A DNA stretch of 64,000 bases from Pseudomonas sp. UBA4194 (GCF_002379585.1 NZ_DFUE01000075.1:64884-128883); one strand, 5' to 3'. Shown: positions 8,577 through 17,173, counted from the first letter of the stretch. The notes: a model not told the origin generated them from the letters alone. Translations and numbers: made by a program.

Positions 8577-9515
8577 TCAGAAATGCTCGGATTTTGCACT
8601 GCCAGATGCATCTGCCAGAAGCCAGGCTTGCAACTGGGCAACGGCGTTGGGCCGCGCCGAGTGTTCGTTGACGGCCAGAAAGTAGCCACGGCGGGTGGCA
8701 TAGCGGTAGGGCAGCGCCTCGACCAGCCGCCGATCGCGGATCAGGTCCGCCAGCATCTGCGGGCTGCCTAACGCGATGCCACGGCCTTCCAGCGTGGCCT
8801 GGATCTGTTGGGCGTGGTTGTTGAACGCCATGCGCGCCGGGGGCAGAGGGGCGCGCACGTTCATCTGATCGAACCAGGCGGCCCAGTCCGCCACGGCCCA
8901 GTGAAACCCGCGCCAATGTTCACGATCAAGGTTGAGCAGGCGCTCGCCGAGCAGTTCCTGGGGCTCGTTCAGGCTGCGTCCCTGAAGGTAGGAAGGGCTG
9001 CACAACGGCACCAACTCCTCATCCATCAAATGGGTCATTCGCACGCCATGGCGCTGGCCGTCGTTGCCGCACGTCACGGCGATGTCCACGTTCTCGGCGC
9101 GCAGGTCGATTTCCCGGTCGAAAGCGAACATGCGCAGCGCGATATGCGGGAACTCCTGCTGAAAGGCGTCCAGGCGTGGCATCAGCCAGTAGGTGGACAT
9201 GCACACGGTCGCAGCGATAGTCACGGCATCGCTGGCATCACCGCGAATTTCGGTGCTGGCCTGCGCGATGGTTTCCAGACTCTGGTCCACGGCCTCGAAC
9301 AGTCGCTCACCGGCAGTGGTGAGCGTGACGTTGCGGTGGTTGCGGATGAACAACGGGTTGCCCAGATGCTCCTCCAGCTGACGAATCTGCCGACTCACCG
9401 CCGCCTGGGTGATGCACATTTCCTGTCCTGCCAGGGTGAAGCTCTGCAAGCGCGCGGCGGCTTCGAACACCACCAGAGCGGTCAAGGGCGGCAGGCGCCG
9501 GCGAAGCCTTTCCAT
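8577..9515 (-). CDS. LysR-family transcriptional regulator (GcvA-like)
   Basis: 312 residues. The N-terminal winged HTH (PLTALVVFEAAARLQSFTLA ... CITQAAVSRQIRQLEEHLG) is followed by a substrate-binding-fold effector domain. The PPL-x-AL-x-VFEAAAR start is the GcvA/AmpR-like subgroup. It is divergent from the OpuAC-type binding protein gene at 9648, 132 bp away, so it probably controls the binding protein and flavoprotein genes in response to the same quaternary amine (inference from position). Confidence 0.85.
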   Translation of the reverse strand: MERLRRRLPPLTALVVFEAAARLQSFTLAGQEMCITQAAVSRQIRQLEEHLGNPLFIRNHRNVTLTTAGERLFEAVDQSLETIAQASTEIRGDASDAVTIAATVCMSTYWLMPRLDAFQQEFPHIALRMFAFDREIDLRAENVDIAVTCGNDGQRHGVRMTHLMDEELVPLCSPSYLQGRSLNEPQELLGERLLNLDREHWRGFHWAVADWAAWFDQMNVRAPLPPARMAFNNHAQQIQATLEGRGIALGSPQMLADLIRDRRLVEALPYRYATRRGYFLAVNEHSARPNAVAQLQAWLLADASGSAKSEHF

Positions 9516-9647
9516 AACCTTTCCTTATCTCAACCGGCAGTTTTAATCGATTGCGCGGGGCACTGGGCTTTGGTGTCATCAGTGCCAAACAAGAGTGCTG
9601 CCTTCGACTGCCAAGAAAAACATAACCCAACGTTGAGGATCGAGCCC

Positions 9648-10556
9648 ATGAACGCCTACCCCCTGTATAGACCAAAAGCTTATGCCTGGCTCTGTGGCCT
9701 GGCGCTGATTGCCAGCAGTGCACTGGCGCAGTCGGCCGAGAAGCCCCCGGTGCGGATTGGCTGGGTCAACTGGTCGGATACCGAAATCACCGCGAAGTTG
9801 GCAAAAACCGCTCTGGAAGATCACCTCAAACGACCCGTCAAAATGGTCCAGGCCGACATCGGCATTCAGTTCCAGGCCATGGCCAACGGCAATATCGATC
9901 TGATCCCGATGGTCTGGCTGCCCAATACGCACAAGGGCTTCTGGGACAAGTACCAGGATCAACTGGAAGATCTGGGTGTGCTGTACGAAGGACGCATAGG
10001 CTGGGCGGTGCCCGAGACCGTGCCCATCAGCGAGGTCGCCAGCGTGGAAGACCTGAACAAACCCGCGGTACGGGAGAAACTGGCTGGGCGGATCTTGACG
10101 TCCGAAGCGGGCAACGGCCAATACAAGCTATCGCTCAAGGCCATCGATGAATACAAGCTGACCGGCTACAAGCTGGTGGCGTCGTCGGAGACCGGCATGT
10201 TGACCGAGATGGACCGCGGTCTCAAACGTGGCCAATGGGCCGTCATCAACGCCTGGAACCCCCATTGGATGTTTTCCAAGTACAAGCTGCGCTATCTGGA
10301 CGAACCCAAGGGCCTGTTCGGCGGTGCCGAACAGATCCATGCCGTGGCGCGCAAGGGTTTCAGCCAGGAAAACCCTGATGTGGCCTATTTCTTCGCGCAC
10401 TACTCGCTGCCGCTGCCAGAACTGCAGGCGCTGATGATGAAGGCCAAGGAAAGCAGTGTGGATGCGGTGGTGGCGCAGTATTACGCCGACAACAAGCCAC
10501 GATTCACCGCCATGTTCGAACAAGCGGCACAGACCGCCAGTACTACCCAGCCCTGA
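9648..10556 (+). CDS. Glycine betaine/quaternary ammonium ABC substrate-binding protein (OpuAC family)
   Basis: 302 residues with a Sec signal peptide ending about LIASSALAQSA. The mature part matches OpuAC/ProX-type type II periplasmic binding proteins (PPVRIGWVNWSDTEITAKLAK, IDLIPMVWLPNTHKGFW, AVINAWNPHWMF with Trp residues typical of the quaternary-ammonium aromatic cage). The ATG at 9648 has GAGGAT upstream; a long 5' extension in the same frame overlaps the opposite LysR gene and is not used. No permease or ATPase gene is adjacent, so it is an orphan binding protein feeding a transporter encoded elsewhere, next to a demethylating-type flavoenzyme. Confidence 0.88.
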   Translation: MNAYPLYRPKAYAWLCGLALIASSALAQSAEKPPVRIGWVNWSDTEITAKLAKTALEDHLKRPVKMVQADIGIQFQAMANGNIDLIPMVWLPNTHKGFWDKYQDQLEDLGVLYEGRIGWAVPETVPISEVASVEDLNKPAVREKLAGRILTSEAGNGQYKLSLKAIDEYKLTGYKLVASSETGMLTEMDRGLKRGQWAVINAWNPHWMFSKYKLRYLDEPKGLFGGAEQIHAVARKGFSQENPDVAYFFAHYSLPLPELQALMMKAKESSVDAVVAQYYADNKPRFTAMFEQAAQTASTTQP

Positions 10557-10582
10557 ACCGCCGACGCCGATGAGGATAATCC

Positions 10583-12625
10583 ATGTCCAGCGCCAATGAC
10601 CCGCTGTTGCAGCCTTTCGCCCTGAAACATCTGCACCTGCGTAATCGCGTGGTGAGCACCTCCCACGAGCCAGCCTATTCCGAAGGCGGCATGCCCCGGG
10701 AACGCTACCGCCTTTATCACGAGGAGAAGGCCCGGGGCGGGGTGGCCCTGACCATGATCGGCGGTTCGGCCATCGTCGCCCCGGACAGTCCGCCGGCCTT
10801 CGGCAACCTGCACCTTTATAAAGACGAGGCGGTGCCGTGGCTGGCCGAACTGGCCGACGCTGTGCACCAGCACGGCTGCGCCGTGATGTGTCAGCTGTCC
10901 CATCTGGGCTGGCGGGCGAGCAATTTCACCGACGACTGGTTGCCGTTGATGTGGCCGCAGCGGGGCCGGGAACATACCCATCGCAGCTTTACCAAGCAGA
11001 TGGAGGACTTCGATATCGAACGTATCGTGCGCCAGTACGCCGACGCCGCCGCGCGCTGCCAGGCCGGCGGCCTGGATGGCGTCGAAATCGAGGCCTATGG
11101 GCATTTGTTCGATGCGTTCTGGAGCCCTTCGAATGTGCGCGACGACGGTTATGGCGGGGGCCTGGAAGACCGTTTGCGCTTTCCCCTGCAGGTGCTGTCG
11201 GCCATGCGCAAGGCGGTGGGCGAGCAATTCATCATCGGCGTGCGCATGGCGGTTGACGAGGACATGCGCGGCGGCTTGGGACAGGAGGAAGGGCTGACAA
11301 TCGCACGCACGCTGGCTGACCACGGCATCGATTTCATCAGCGTGATCAAGGGTCGCATCGACACCAGCGAAGCATTGGCACAGGTGATTCCCGGTATGGG
11401 TACGCCGGCCGGACCCCATCTGCAATTGGCCGGCGCAGTGCGCCGTGCCGTGCCGGTGCCGGTGATGCACGCGGCGCGGATCAGCGATGTCGCCACGGCC
11501 CGCCATGCACTGCGCGAGGGCCTGGTGGACCTGGTAGGCCTGACCCGCCCACAGATGGCGGACCCCCACTTGCTGGCCAAGGTCGCCGCTGGCCAGGAGG
11601 AGCGCATTCGCCCCTGCGTCGGTGCCAGTTACTGCATCGACCGCATCTATATCTCCGGCGAGGCCCACTGCATTCATAACCCGGCCACCGGCAGGGAAAG
11701 CACCATCCCCCATATGACCCCGGCCAGTGCCGGACCCGCCCGCCACGTGGTGATCATCGGCGCGGGCCCCGCCGGCCTGGAGGCCGCGCGGGTATGCGCC
11801 GAGCGCGGGCACCGGGTCAGCGTACTGGAAGCGGCAGACAAGGTCGGCGGGCAGGTGCGCGTGGCCGCCATGCCGATGCGCCGGCGGGAGCTGATTGGCC
11901 TCATCGATTGGCGGCTGAGCGAGTGCGAACGTCTGGGCGTGGACATCCGTTACAACTGTTATGCCGAAGCCGATGACGTATTGGCGCTGATGCCGGAGGT
12001 GGTGATCGTCGCCACCGGTGGGATTCCCGATTGCGATTTCCTGGAGGAGGGCAACGACCTGGTGCGCAGCACCTGGGAAGTGCTGACCGGCGACTTCAAG
12101 CCGCAGGGCAGGGTACTGGTATTCGATGGTCACGGCGGGCACCAGGCCATGAGCTGCACCGAGGTTCTGGCACAGACGCCAGGCGTGAAGGTGCAGCTGG
12201 TGACCGGCGAGGCGATGCTGGGCCCTGACGTGGGCGGGCTGAACATGCCGCCCTATCTGAAGGTGTTTGTGGAACGAGGGGTCGAGCAGATTTTCCATCA
12301 CCGGCTGGTGGGCGTACGTCGCCAAGGCGCCGAACGGGTGGCCAGACTCTGGTGTGAAGCCACTCGCCAACACTACGAACGCACGGTAGATCATGTGATC
12401 GTCGAGCACGGTACGCTGCCACTGGATGAGTTGTACTTCGCTCTCAAAGAGCATTCGAGCAATCGCGGTGAACTCGATCACCAGGCTTTTATCGATATCC
12501 GCCAGCAGACTTTGGTCACGCAGCCTGAGAATGCATTCCAACTGTTTCGCATCGGTGATGCGGTAGCCAGCAGGGACATTCATGCCGCCATTTATGATGG
12601 ACTCAGGCTGTCCCTGGCGATCTGA
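10583..12625 (+). CDS. NADH:flavin oxidoreductase of the DgcA/trimethylamine dehydrogenase type
   Basis: 680 residues. The N-terminal 370 residues form an old-yellow-enzyme TIM barrel (FMN) with VVSTSHEPAYSEGGMP, EIEAYGHLFDAFWSPSNVR and GLTRPQMADPHL. A Cys-rich linker near residue 345 is followed by an FAD/NAD-binding Rossmann part (VVIIGAGPAGLEAARVCAERG). Such enzymes oxidatively demethylate amines; the opening resembles dimethylglycine or stachydrine-type dehydrogenases. The linker reads CVGASYC, then Cys in EAHCIHNPATG, so the second Cys of the usual C-x2-C-x2-C pattern is Ala here. It follows the OpuAC-type gene by 26 bp, implying uptake plus demethylation of a betaine. Confidence 0.82.
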   Translation: MSSANDPLLQPFALKHLHLRNRVVSTSHEPAYSEGGMPRERYRLYHEEKARGGVALTMIGGSAIVAPDSPPAFGNLHLYKDEAVPWLAELADAVHQHGCAVMCQLSHLGWRASNFTDDWLPLMWPQRGREHTHRSFTKQMEDFDIERIVRQYADAAARCQAGGLDGVEIEAYGHLFDAFWSPSNVRDDGYGGGLEDRLRFPLQVLSAMRKAVGEQFIIGVRMAVDEDMRGGLGQEEGLTIARTLADHGIDFISVIKGRIDTSEALAQVIPGMGTPAGPHLQLAGAVRRAVPVPVMHAARISDVATARHALREGLVDLVGLTRPQMADPHLLAKVAAGQEERIRPCVGASYCIDRIYISGEAHCIHNPATGRESTIPHMTPASAGPARHVVIIGAGPAGLEAARVCAERGHRVSVLEAADKVGGQVRVAAMPMRRRELIGLIDWRLSECERLGVDIRYNCYAEADDVLALMPEVVIVATGGIPDCDFLEEGNDLVRSTWEVLTGDFKPQGRVLVFDGHGGHQAMSCTEVLAQTPGVKVQLVTGEAMLGPDVGGLNMPPYLKVFVERGVEQIFHHRLVGVRRQGAERVARLWCEATRQHYERTVDHVIVEHGTLPLDELYFALKEHSSNRGELDHQAFIDIRQQTLVTQPENAFQLFRIGDAVASRDIHAAIYDGLRLSLAI

Positions 12626-12657
12626 ATAGTGAGTGCGTTAAATAGCAGGGCGACGGC

Positions 12658-12686
12658 ATTGCGGGAGCCAGTGTACGTCCCGCAAT
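12658..12686. terminator. Hairpin after the flavoprotein gene
   Basis: A perfect 9-bp inverted repeat, ATTGCGGGA (12658-12666) and TCCCGCAAT (12678-12686), with an 11-base loop lies between the stop of the flavoprotein gene and the convergent small gene. There is no T-run on either side, so a simple intrinsic terminator is uncertain. Confidence 0.4.
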
Positions 12687-12706
12687 AGTTGCGCGTCATG
12701 AACACT

Positions 12707-12841
12707 TCATTCAACTACGCAGATCCATCGGTGGTCGTGGCGGTAAGGCGCGCGGGTGAAGTGACAGTCACGCATTAGTTGCAGGCCGCGGTTGCGCAAG
12801 GCTTCGGTAAGTTGGATCAATGTATCGGCTTCGATAGTCAT
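12707..12841 (-). CDS. Small conserved-looking hypothetical protein (44 aa)
   Basis: A 44-residue reading frame, MTIEADTLIQLTEALRNRG at its start and ending RWICVVE. The ATG at 12841 is preceded on the minus strand by GGAG eight bases away, a good ribosome site, and the codon use looks like that of the neighbours. The N-terminal half is predicted amphipathic helical; the C-terminal half is rich in His, Arg and Trp. Function unknown. It is divergent from the RcnB-like gene, with an 18-bp palindrome between them. Confidence 0.5.
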   Translation of the reverse strand: MTIEADTLIQLTEALRNRGLQLMRDCHFTRAPYRHDHRWICVVE

Positions 12842-12891
12842 GGGTTTATCTCCGTACTGTTTCAGTCTCTAATAATCCTGACCCTGCACAG

Positions 12892-12909
12892 TTTTGGAAG
12901 ATTCCAAAA
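12892..12909. promoter_or_regulatory. 18-bp palindrome TTTTGGAAGATTCCAAAA, possible operator
   Basis: The two 8-base arms TTTTGGAA and TTCCAAAA are perfect reverse complements separated by two bases, so a dimeric regulator site is more likely than a hairpin. It lies between the divergent small gene (start 12841) and the RcnB-like gene (start 13065). Confidence 0.35.
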
Positions 12910-13064
12910 AGTTGTTACACCGCTTGTCGGCGGCCGACCAGCGGCATTCTGCCCGGCGAAGGGGGCATGGAATGGAAACATTTGCCCCGCGCAGGGTCCA
13001 TAGTCAGGCAAGCCTTACCAAAACAATGCTCGATGCCGGGCTTATGGATAGAAGGACATACAAC

Positions 13065-13382
13065 ATGACCCACAACAACTGCCTGCCTCGCCTACTCCTC
13101 GCCGCCTTGTTTGCCCTGCCGATAGCGGCCCACGCAGCGGAAGAGCCTGCCGTCAATCTTGATCGACCCGGTGCGGGAATGGTGGAAATCAAGGAAGGCG
13201 ATAAAGTACCTGACGAATACAAACGCGAAACATTGGCGCTCAAGGATTGGCAAAAGCGTCACCTGACGGCACCTGGGGAAAATGAACAGTGGGTGGAAAT
13301 CCAGGACAAGTATGTGTTGGTGAACATCCCCAATGGCACGGCTAAAGAGATGATCGAAAAGTCTGCCGTACACAAGAAATAA
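13065..13382 (+). CDS. RcnB-like periplasmic protein
   Basis: 105 residues with a Sec signal peptide (LLLAALFALPIAAHAAEE; cleavage near residue 24). The mature part VPDEYKRETLALKDWQKRHLTAPGENEQWVEIQDKYVLVNIPNGTA (quoted only in part elsewhere) has the pattern of RcnB/DUF-like proteins, which modulate nickel/cobalt homeostasis in the periplasm: key pieces are DWQKRHL, GENEQWVEI and YVLVNIPNG. The ATG at 13065 was chosen for the signal peptide and the upstream GAAGGA; longer starts add an unlikely Arg-rich leader. No metal role is demonstrated by context. Confidence 0.7.
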   Translation: MTHNNCLPRLLLAALFALPIAAHAAEEPAVNLDRPGAGMVEIKEGDKVPDEYKRETLALKDWQKRHLTAPGENEQWVEIQDKYVLVNIPNGTAKEMIEKSAVHKK

Positions 13383-13553
13383 TTCCGACCAGATACGCTG
13401 AACGTTCTCCACATGACCTCTCGTCCCTTAAGTTGAAACAGAAGGGACGATTGCCGAAGGCTATACCTCCTATTACTTGCAGGCGCCGCGCATTTCCTCA
13501 GTCTCCTTGAGCGATACGGCGTCACTCATAATAGAAAGCCTGAGGAAGTGATC

Positions 13554-14435
13554 ATGTTCTTACACAACAAGCGTCTCCAGTACACCGTGCGCGTGGCCGC
13601 ACCCAATCCGGGCCTGGCCAATTTGCTTCTCGAACAGTTCGGCGGTTCCCAGGGCGAACTAGCGGCCGCAGCCCGTTATTTCACCCAGGCTCTTGCCGAA
13701 GACGATCCAGGCCGCAAGGACCTGCTGATGGATATCGCCACCGAAGAACTCAGCCACCTGGAGATCGTCGGTTCCATCATCGTCATGCTCAACAAAGGCG
13801 CCAAGGGCCAACTGGCTGAGGGTGTAGAAGAGGAGGGCGAGCTGTACCGGGCGATCAATGGCGCCGGCAACGACTCTCACATCACCAGCCTGCTGTACGG
13901 GGCCGGTGCTCCCCTGGTGAACTCTGCGGGTGTGCCCTGGACTTCAGCCTACATCGACACCATCGGCGAGCCCACTGCGGACATGCGTTCCAACATCGCG
14001 GCGGAGTCACGTGCCAAGATCGTTTACGAGCGCCTAATGAACGTCACCGATGATCCCGGCGTGAAAGAGGCCCTGGGCTTTTTGATGACCCGTGAAATCG
14101 CCCACCAATTGTCCTTCGAGAAAGCGCTGCACTCCATTCAGCCCAACTTTCCGCAAGGCAAGCTGCCAGGCATGCCGAAGTTCACCAACAAGTACTTCAA
14201 CATGTCGGGCGAGCCCAATGTGCGCGGTCCGTGGAACGAAGGCGAGGAGTGGGAATACGTCGAGTTCCCGGAACCGGCAGTGGACGGCGGCGACGGCCTG
14301 GCTTCGGTGACCTTGTCCGAGGCGGACAACGAGGTGCTCGAGCAGTTGAAGGTCCGTACTGCATCGGACCCGACCAGCAATCCGGTCACTGGGGCGGACC
14401 TGGGTTCAGGGATGGCCGACAAGGCACTTCTGTAA
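13554..14435 (+). CDS. Manganese-containing catalase
   Basis: 293 residues beginning MFLHNKRLQYTVRVA, the standard Mn-catalase start. The di-manganese ligands are visible: Glu in SQGELAAAARYF, Glu and His in ATEELSHLEIV, Glu in AAESRAKIVYERL and His in REIAHQLSFEKAL. The enzyme disproportionates hydrogen peroxide in the cytosol. The ATG at 13554 sits eight bases after GAGG and agrees with family starts; a GTG at 13548 would add two residues. Gene stands alone, as is common for this stress-related class in Pseudomonas. Confidence 0.93.
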   Translation: MFLHNKRLQYTVRVAAPNPGLANLLLEQFGGSQGELAAAARYFTQALAEDDPGRKDLLMDIATEELSHLEIVGSIIVMLNKGAKGQLAEGVEEEGELYRAINGAGNDSHITSLLYGAGAPLVNSAGVPWTSAYIDTIGEPTADMRSNIAAESRAKIVYERLMNVTDDPGVKEALGFLMTREIAHQLSFEKALHSIQPNFPQGKLPGMPKFTNKYFNMSGEPNVRGPWNEGEEWEYVEFPEPAVDGGDGLASVTLSEADNEVLEQLKVRTASDPTSNPVTGADLGSGMADKALL

Positions 14436-14453
14436 GCGCCGCACCACTGGGCG

Positions 14454-14792
14454 CTACAGCTCGCCGAGCATTTTCTCGAGCTGGTTATGCTCCCAGATAC
14501 TGAGCAGACTCACCGGATCGGTGCCGTACCTTTGCCAACTGGCAAAGTCCCCGCGGCGCCCATCCGGTGACTGACAGGACTGTACATAGTCCAACTCCCC
14601 GCCATGGCTGTACAACACCAGCGTCCACCCTTCCACCTCCAGGGTCATCGGCCCCGTGCGGATCTGCGCCCAGCGCTGCCGGGTGATACGCCGCATGCGG
14701 CGGGTACCCAGCGCAATATCCTTCAATACCTGATACACCTCCCGCGCGGTGAGCGGCTGCAACGAATCGGTATCCGGGCTGTGTTCAGTCAT
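14454..14792 (-). CDS. Conserved hypothetical protein (DUF7693-like)
   Basis: 112 residues starting MTEHSPDTDSLQPLTAREVY. The pattern LTAREVYQVLKDIALG, MTLEVEGWTLVLYSHGGELDYV, and RYGTDPVSLLSIWEHNQLE resembles a small Pseudomonas protein family that I associate, with moderate certainty, with DUF7693. The start at 14792 has AGGGGAT correctly spaced; the in-frame start at 14834 would add fourteen residues without a good site. It is convergent with the Mn-catalase gene. Function unknown. Confidence 0.6.
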   Translation of the reverse strand: MTEHSPDTDSLQPLTAREVYQVLKDIALGTRRMRRITRQRWAQIRTGPMTLEVEGWTLVLYSHGGELDYVQSCQSPDGRRGDFASWQRYGTDPVSLLSIWEHNQLEKMLGEL

Positions 14793-14983
14793 ATCGATCC
14801 CCTGTCGCGCCGATTGGAATGTGCTGTGGATCACGGTAGGCCTTTGCCGGCTCGCTGACCATGGGGGACAGCAGGCTTTTGTTGTGGATGGCGGCAGCTT
14901 CGATACGCGCTGTTACAGAACTCAGGGCGTCATAAGATCCTGGCATTGTCATACCGTTTACTCAACCACTCCGGGAAAACGTT

Positions 14984-16849
14984 ATGACTGTCATTGCCGA
15001 GCCTGCAGCCGCCGTTCTGAATGCCGACTCGATCAAGTCCGCCTACCGTGAAGCGGCGACCCTGCGTAACAAGGTACAGCAGGCCCAGCAAGGCGTAGAG
15101 GGGTTCACGGTTCATCCTTCCTATGCGCAAAGCGCTGCCAACCTGCTGGGCTACCTGGCATTGCGTCGTAACGATATTCGCGCTCTGCAACGGCAACTGG
15201 CCAATCTCGGCGTGTCGTCCCTGGGGCGCTGCGAGGCCAATGTCATGGCGTCGGTTGAACGGGTCACCGAAGTGCTTCGCCAGCTCACACCGGGGCGGCG
15301 TCCACAGCGCAGCGGCTCAATGGTGTCGGCAGGCGACGGCGAAGCGCTGCTGCACGCGCATACCGCTGCGCTGTTCGGCAGTGACACCCCGGAGCGCGGG
15401 GTGCGCATCATGGTCACGATGCCCAGCGAAGCGGCAACGAGTTATGCCCTGGTCGAGTCGCTGGTGAAGGCTGGCATGGATTGCCAGCGCATCAACTGCG
15501 CCCACGACTCGCCCGCCGCCTGGCTGAAGATGATCAAGCATGCGCGGCGGGCGGCCCGTGCCCAGGGACGGCCGTGCAGCGTCATGATGGACCTGGCCGG
15601 GCCCAAGTTGCGTACTGGGCAGATCGACCAGAAGCCTGAGGTGATTCGACTCAAGCCGCAACGCGACGATCTGGGGCGCGTCGTTGCCCCTGCCAAGGTC
15701 TGGCTGTACGCCCAGGCGCGGGCAGCCAGCAAGGCCGAACAGGGCATTCGCGTCGCCGGGCCGTGGCTGGGGGCATTGAAGGTCGGCGACGAGGTTCGTC
15801 TTCGGGATGCCCGCGGTTCGAAAAGACGCCTGGTGATTACGGCCGTGGGCAAGACCGGCTGCTGGGCCGAGGTGCACAAGACCACCTACGTGACCCAGGG
15901 GCAGCGCTTGAAGTTGAAGCGGGCAAAAGGGCGTTCCGCCAATACGCCCGTGCTGAGCGTGGTCGGTGCCAAGGAAAAGAGCATCAAGCTGCATGAGGGC
16001 GACATGCTGGTATTGACCCAGGATATCGAGACAGGTCGTCCGGCAACCCTCGACACTCGGGGCAATGTAAAGACGCCGGCCACGGTGGGGTGCACATTGG
16101 GGCCGGCATTTCAGGACATTCGCGCCGGTGAGCCGATCTGGTTCGACGACGGCAAGATTGGCGGCGTTATCGAGGTGGTGGAAGCCGATGCCCTGCATAT
16201 TCGCATTTGCCATGCTCCCGCCGGGGCCAAGTTGAAGAGCGACAAGGGCATCAACCTGCCCGATACCGAGCTCAAGCTCGATGCGCTGTCCCCCGAAGAC
16301 CTGCAGGCCCTGCAGTTCGCCTGCAAGCATGCGGACGTGGTGCAGATGTCGTTCGTGAACACGGCGGCCGATATCAATGACCTCATCCGTCATCTGCAAC
16401 GCCTGGATGCGCAGGATATTGGCGTGGTGCTGAAGATAGAAACGCGCCGTGGCTTCGAAAACCTGGCCCAGTTGCTGCTGGCCGGGATGCAACTGCCTCG
16501 GTTGGGCGTGATGATTGCCCGAGGCGACCTGGCTATCGAGAACGGCTTCGAGCGCACGGCGGAGTTGCAGGAGCAGATTCTGCATCTGTGTGAGGCCGCC
16601 CATGTGCCAGTGATCTGGGCGACCCAGGTACTCGAAACCCTGGCCAAGACCGGCAGCCCTTCGCGGGCCGAGATCACCGATGCCGCCACCGGGGGGCGCG
16701 CCGAATGCGTGATGTTGAACAAGGGGCCGCATATTCTGAAGGCCATCGGCACGCTGGACGATGTGATCGGGCGGATGCAGGGGCATCGAAGCAAGAAGGT
16801 GGACCTGATGCGCAAGTTGCGACTGGCCGAGATAGGTGAATGGTCCTAG
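14984..16849 (+). CDS. Pyruvate-kinase-like protein with long N-terminal extension
   Basis: 621 residues. About 130 residues of helical extension precede a pyruvate kinase barrel: RINCAHD (normally RLNFSHG), MDLAGPKLRTG (MDTKGPEIRTG), GINLPDTELKLDALSPEDLQ, KIETRRGFENL (catalytic Lys-Ile-Glu), VMIARGDLAIE (metal-binding Asp) and PVIWATQVLETLAKTGSPSR. The B domain is enlarged (about 200-360) and the C-terminal allosteric domain is missing; the protein ends shortly after the barrel. The K+-site Ser and Thr are replaced (Ala in CAHD, Leu in DLAG). It probably retains kinase chemistry but differs from PykA/PykF; physiological substrate is unproven. Confidence 0.75.
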   Translation: MTVIAEPAAAVLNADSIKSAYREAATLRNKVQQAQQGVEGFTVHPSYAQSAANLLGYLALRRNDIRALQRQLANLGVSSLGRCEANVMASVERVTEVLRQLTPGRRPQRSGSMVSAGDGEALLHAHTAALFGSDTPERGVRIMVTMPSEAATSYALVESLVKAGMDCQRINCAHDSPAAWLKMIKHARRAARAQGRPCSVMMDLAGPKLRTGQIDQKPEVIRLKPQRDDLGRVVAPAKVWLYAQARAASKAEQGIRVAGPWLGALKVGDEVRLRDARGSKRRLVITAVGKTGCWAEVHKTTYVTQGQRLKLKRAKGRSANTPVLSVVGAKEKSIKLHEGDMLVLTQDIETGRPATLDTRGNVKTPATVGCTLGPAFQDIRAGEPIWFDDGKIGGVIEVVEADALHIRICHAPAGAKLKSDKGINLPDTELKLDALSPEDLQALQFACKHADVVQMSFVNTAADINDLIRHLQRLDAQDIGVVLKIETRRGFENLAQLLLAGMQLPRLGVMIARGDLAIENGFERTAELQEQILHLCEAAHVPVIWATQVLETLAKTGSPSRAEITDAATGGRAECVMLNKGPHILKAIGTLDDVIGRMQGHRSKKVDLMRKLRLAEIGEWS

Positions 16850-16856
16850 GCGAAAC

Positions 16857-16888
16857 GGCTGGGCGCAGGGATCATCCCGCACCCAGCC
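16857..16888. terminator. Hairpin between convergent genes
   Basis: GGCTGGG (16857-16863) pairs with CCCAGCC (16882-16888), and an inner GCAGGG/CCCGC stem closes on a five-base loop. It sits eight bases after the pyruvate-kinase-like stop and just before the stop of the opposite gene; no strong T-run follows. Confidence 0.45.
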
Positions 16889-16894
16889 CTCATC

Positions 16895-17173
16895 TCAGCT
16901 CTCTTGCCAATTCAACCCCTCTGGCGGATCGATAGCCGGAAGCACCTCCAGCGGCACATGCGAACCCATGCCCCGCAACTGGTTCACGGCATAGAGCAAC
17001 ACCACCTGGAAGGTGACGCTGTTCTCCAGCTCATGCTTGGCGAAGCTGCGCTCCACCGTCGCCGTCGGCACCGTAGGGTCGCTAAGGCTCAGATGAAAGG
17101 AGCGGTCCCGCATCTCGCATTCGTGCTTGAGCGGAGGATCCAAAGCACTCAGTACCTCTTCAATCGATGCCAT
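16895..17173 (-). CDS. Hypothetical protein (92 aa)
   Basis: 92 residues starting MASIEEVLSALDPPLKHECE, acidic, without signal peptide or membrane segment. The start at 17173 is preceded by GGAGAGG on the minus strand; another ATG at 17191 lies upstream but without a better site. I recognise no family. Predicted mixed alpha/beta with a helix around VVLLYAVNQLRGMG. It lies between the pyruvate-kinase-like gene and the divergent sensor kinase. Confidence 0.55.
   Translation of the reverse strand: MASIEEVLSALDPPLKHECEMRDRSFHLSLSDPTVPTATVERSFAKHELENSVTFQVVLLYAVNQLRGMGSHVPLEVLPAIDPPEGLNWQES

Noticed and set aside
6814..8685. Plus-strand frame of over 600 codons antisense to the hybrid kinase
   Set aside because: High-GC shadow; His/Gly/Val-rich without domain likeness, while the minus frame has full kinase motifs.
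8808..9647. 5' extension of the OpuAC-type gene
   Set aside because: It is antisense to the LysR gene; the signal peptide and ribosome site place the start at 9648.
10481..12583. Minus-strand frame of 700 codons antisense to the flavoprotein
   Set aside because: Shadow of a well-defined flavoenzyme gene.
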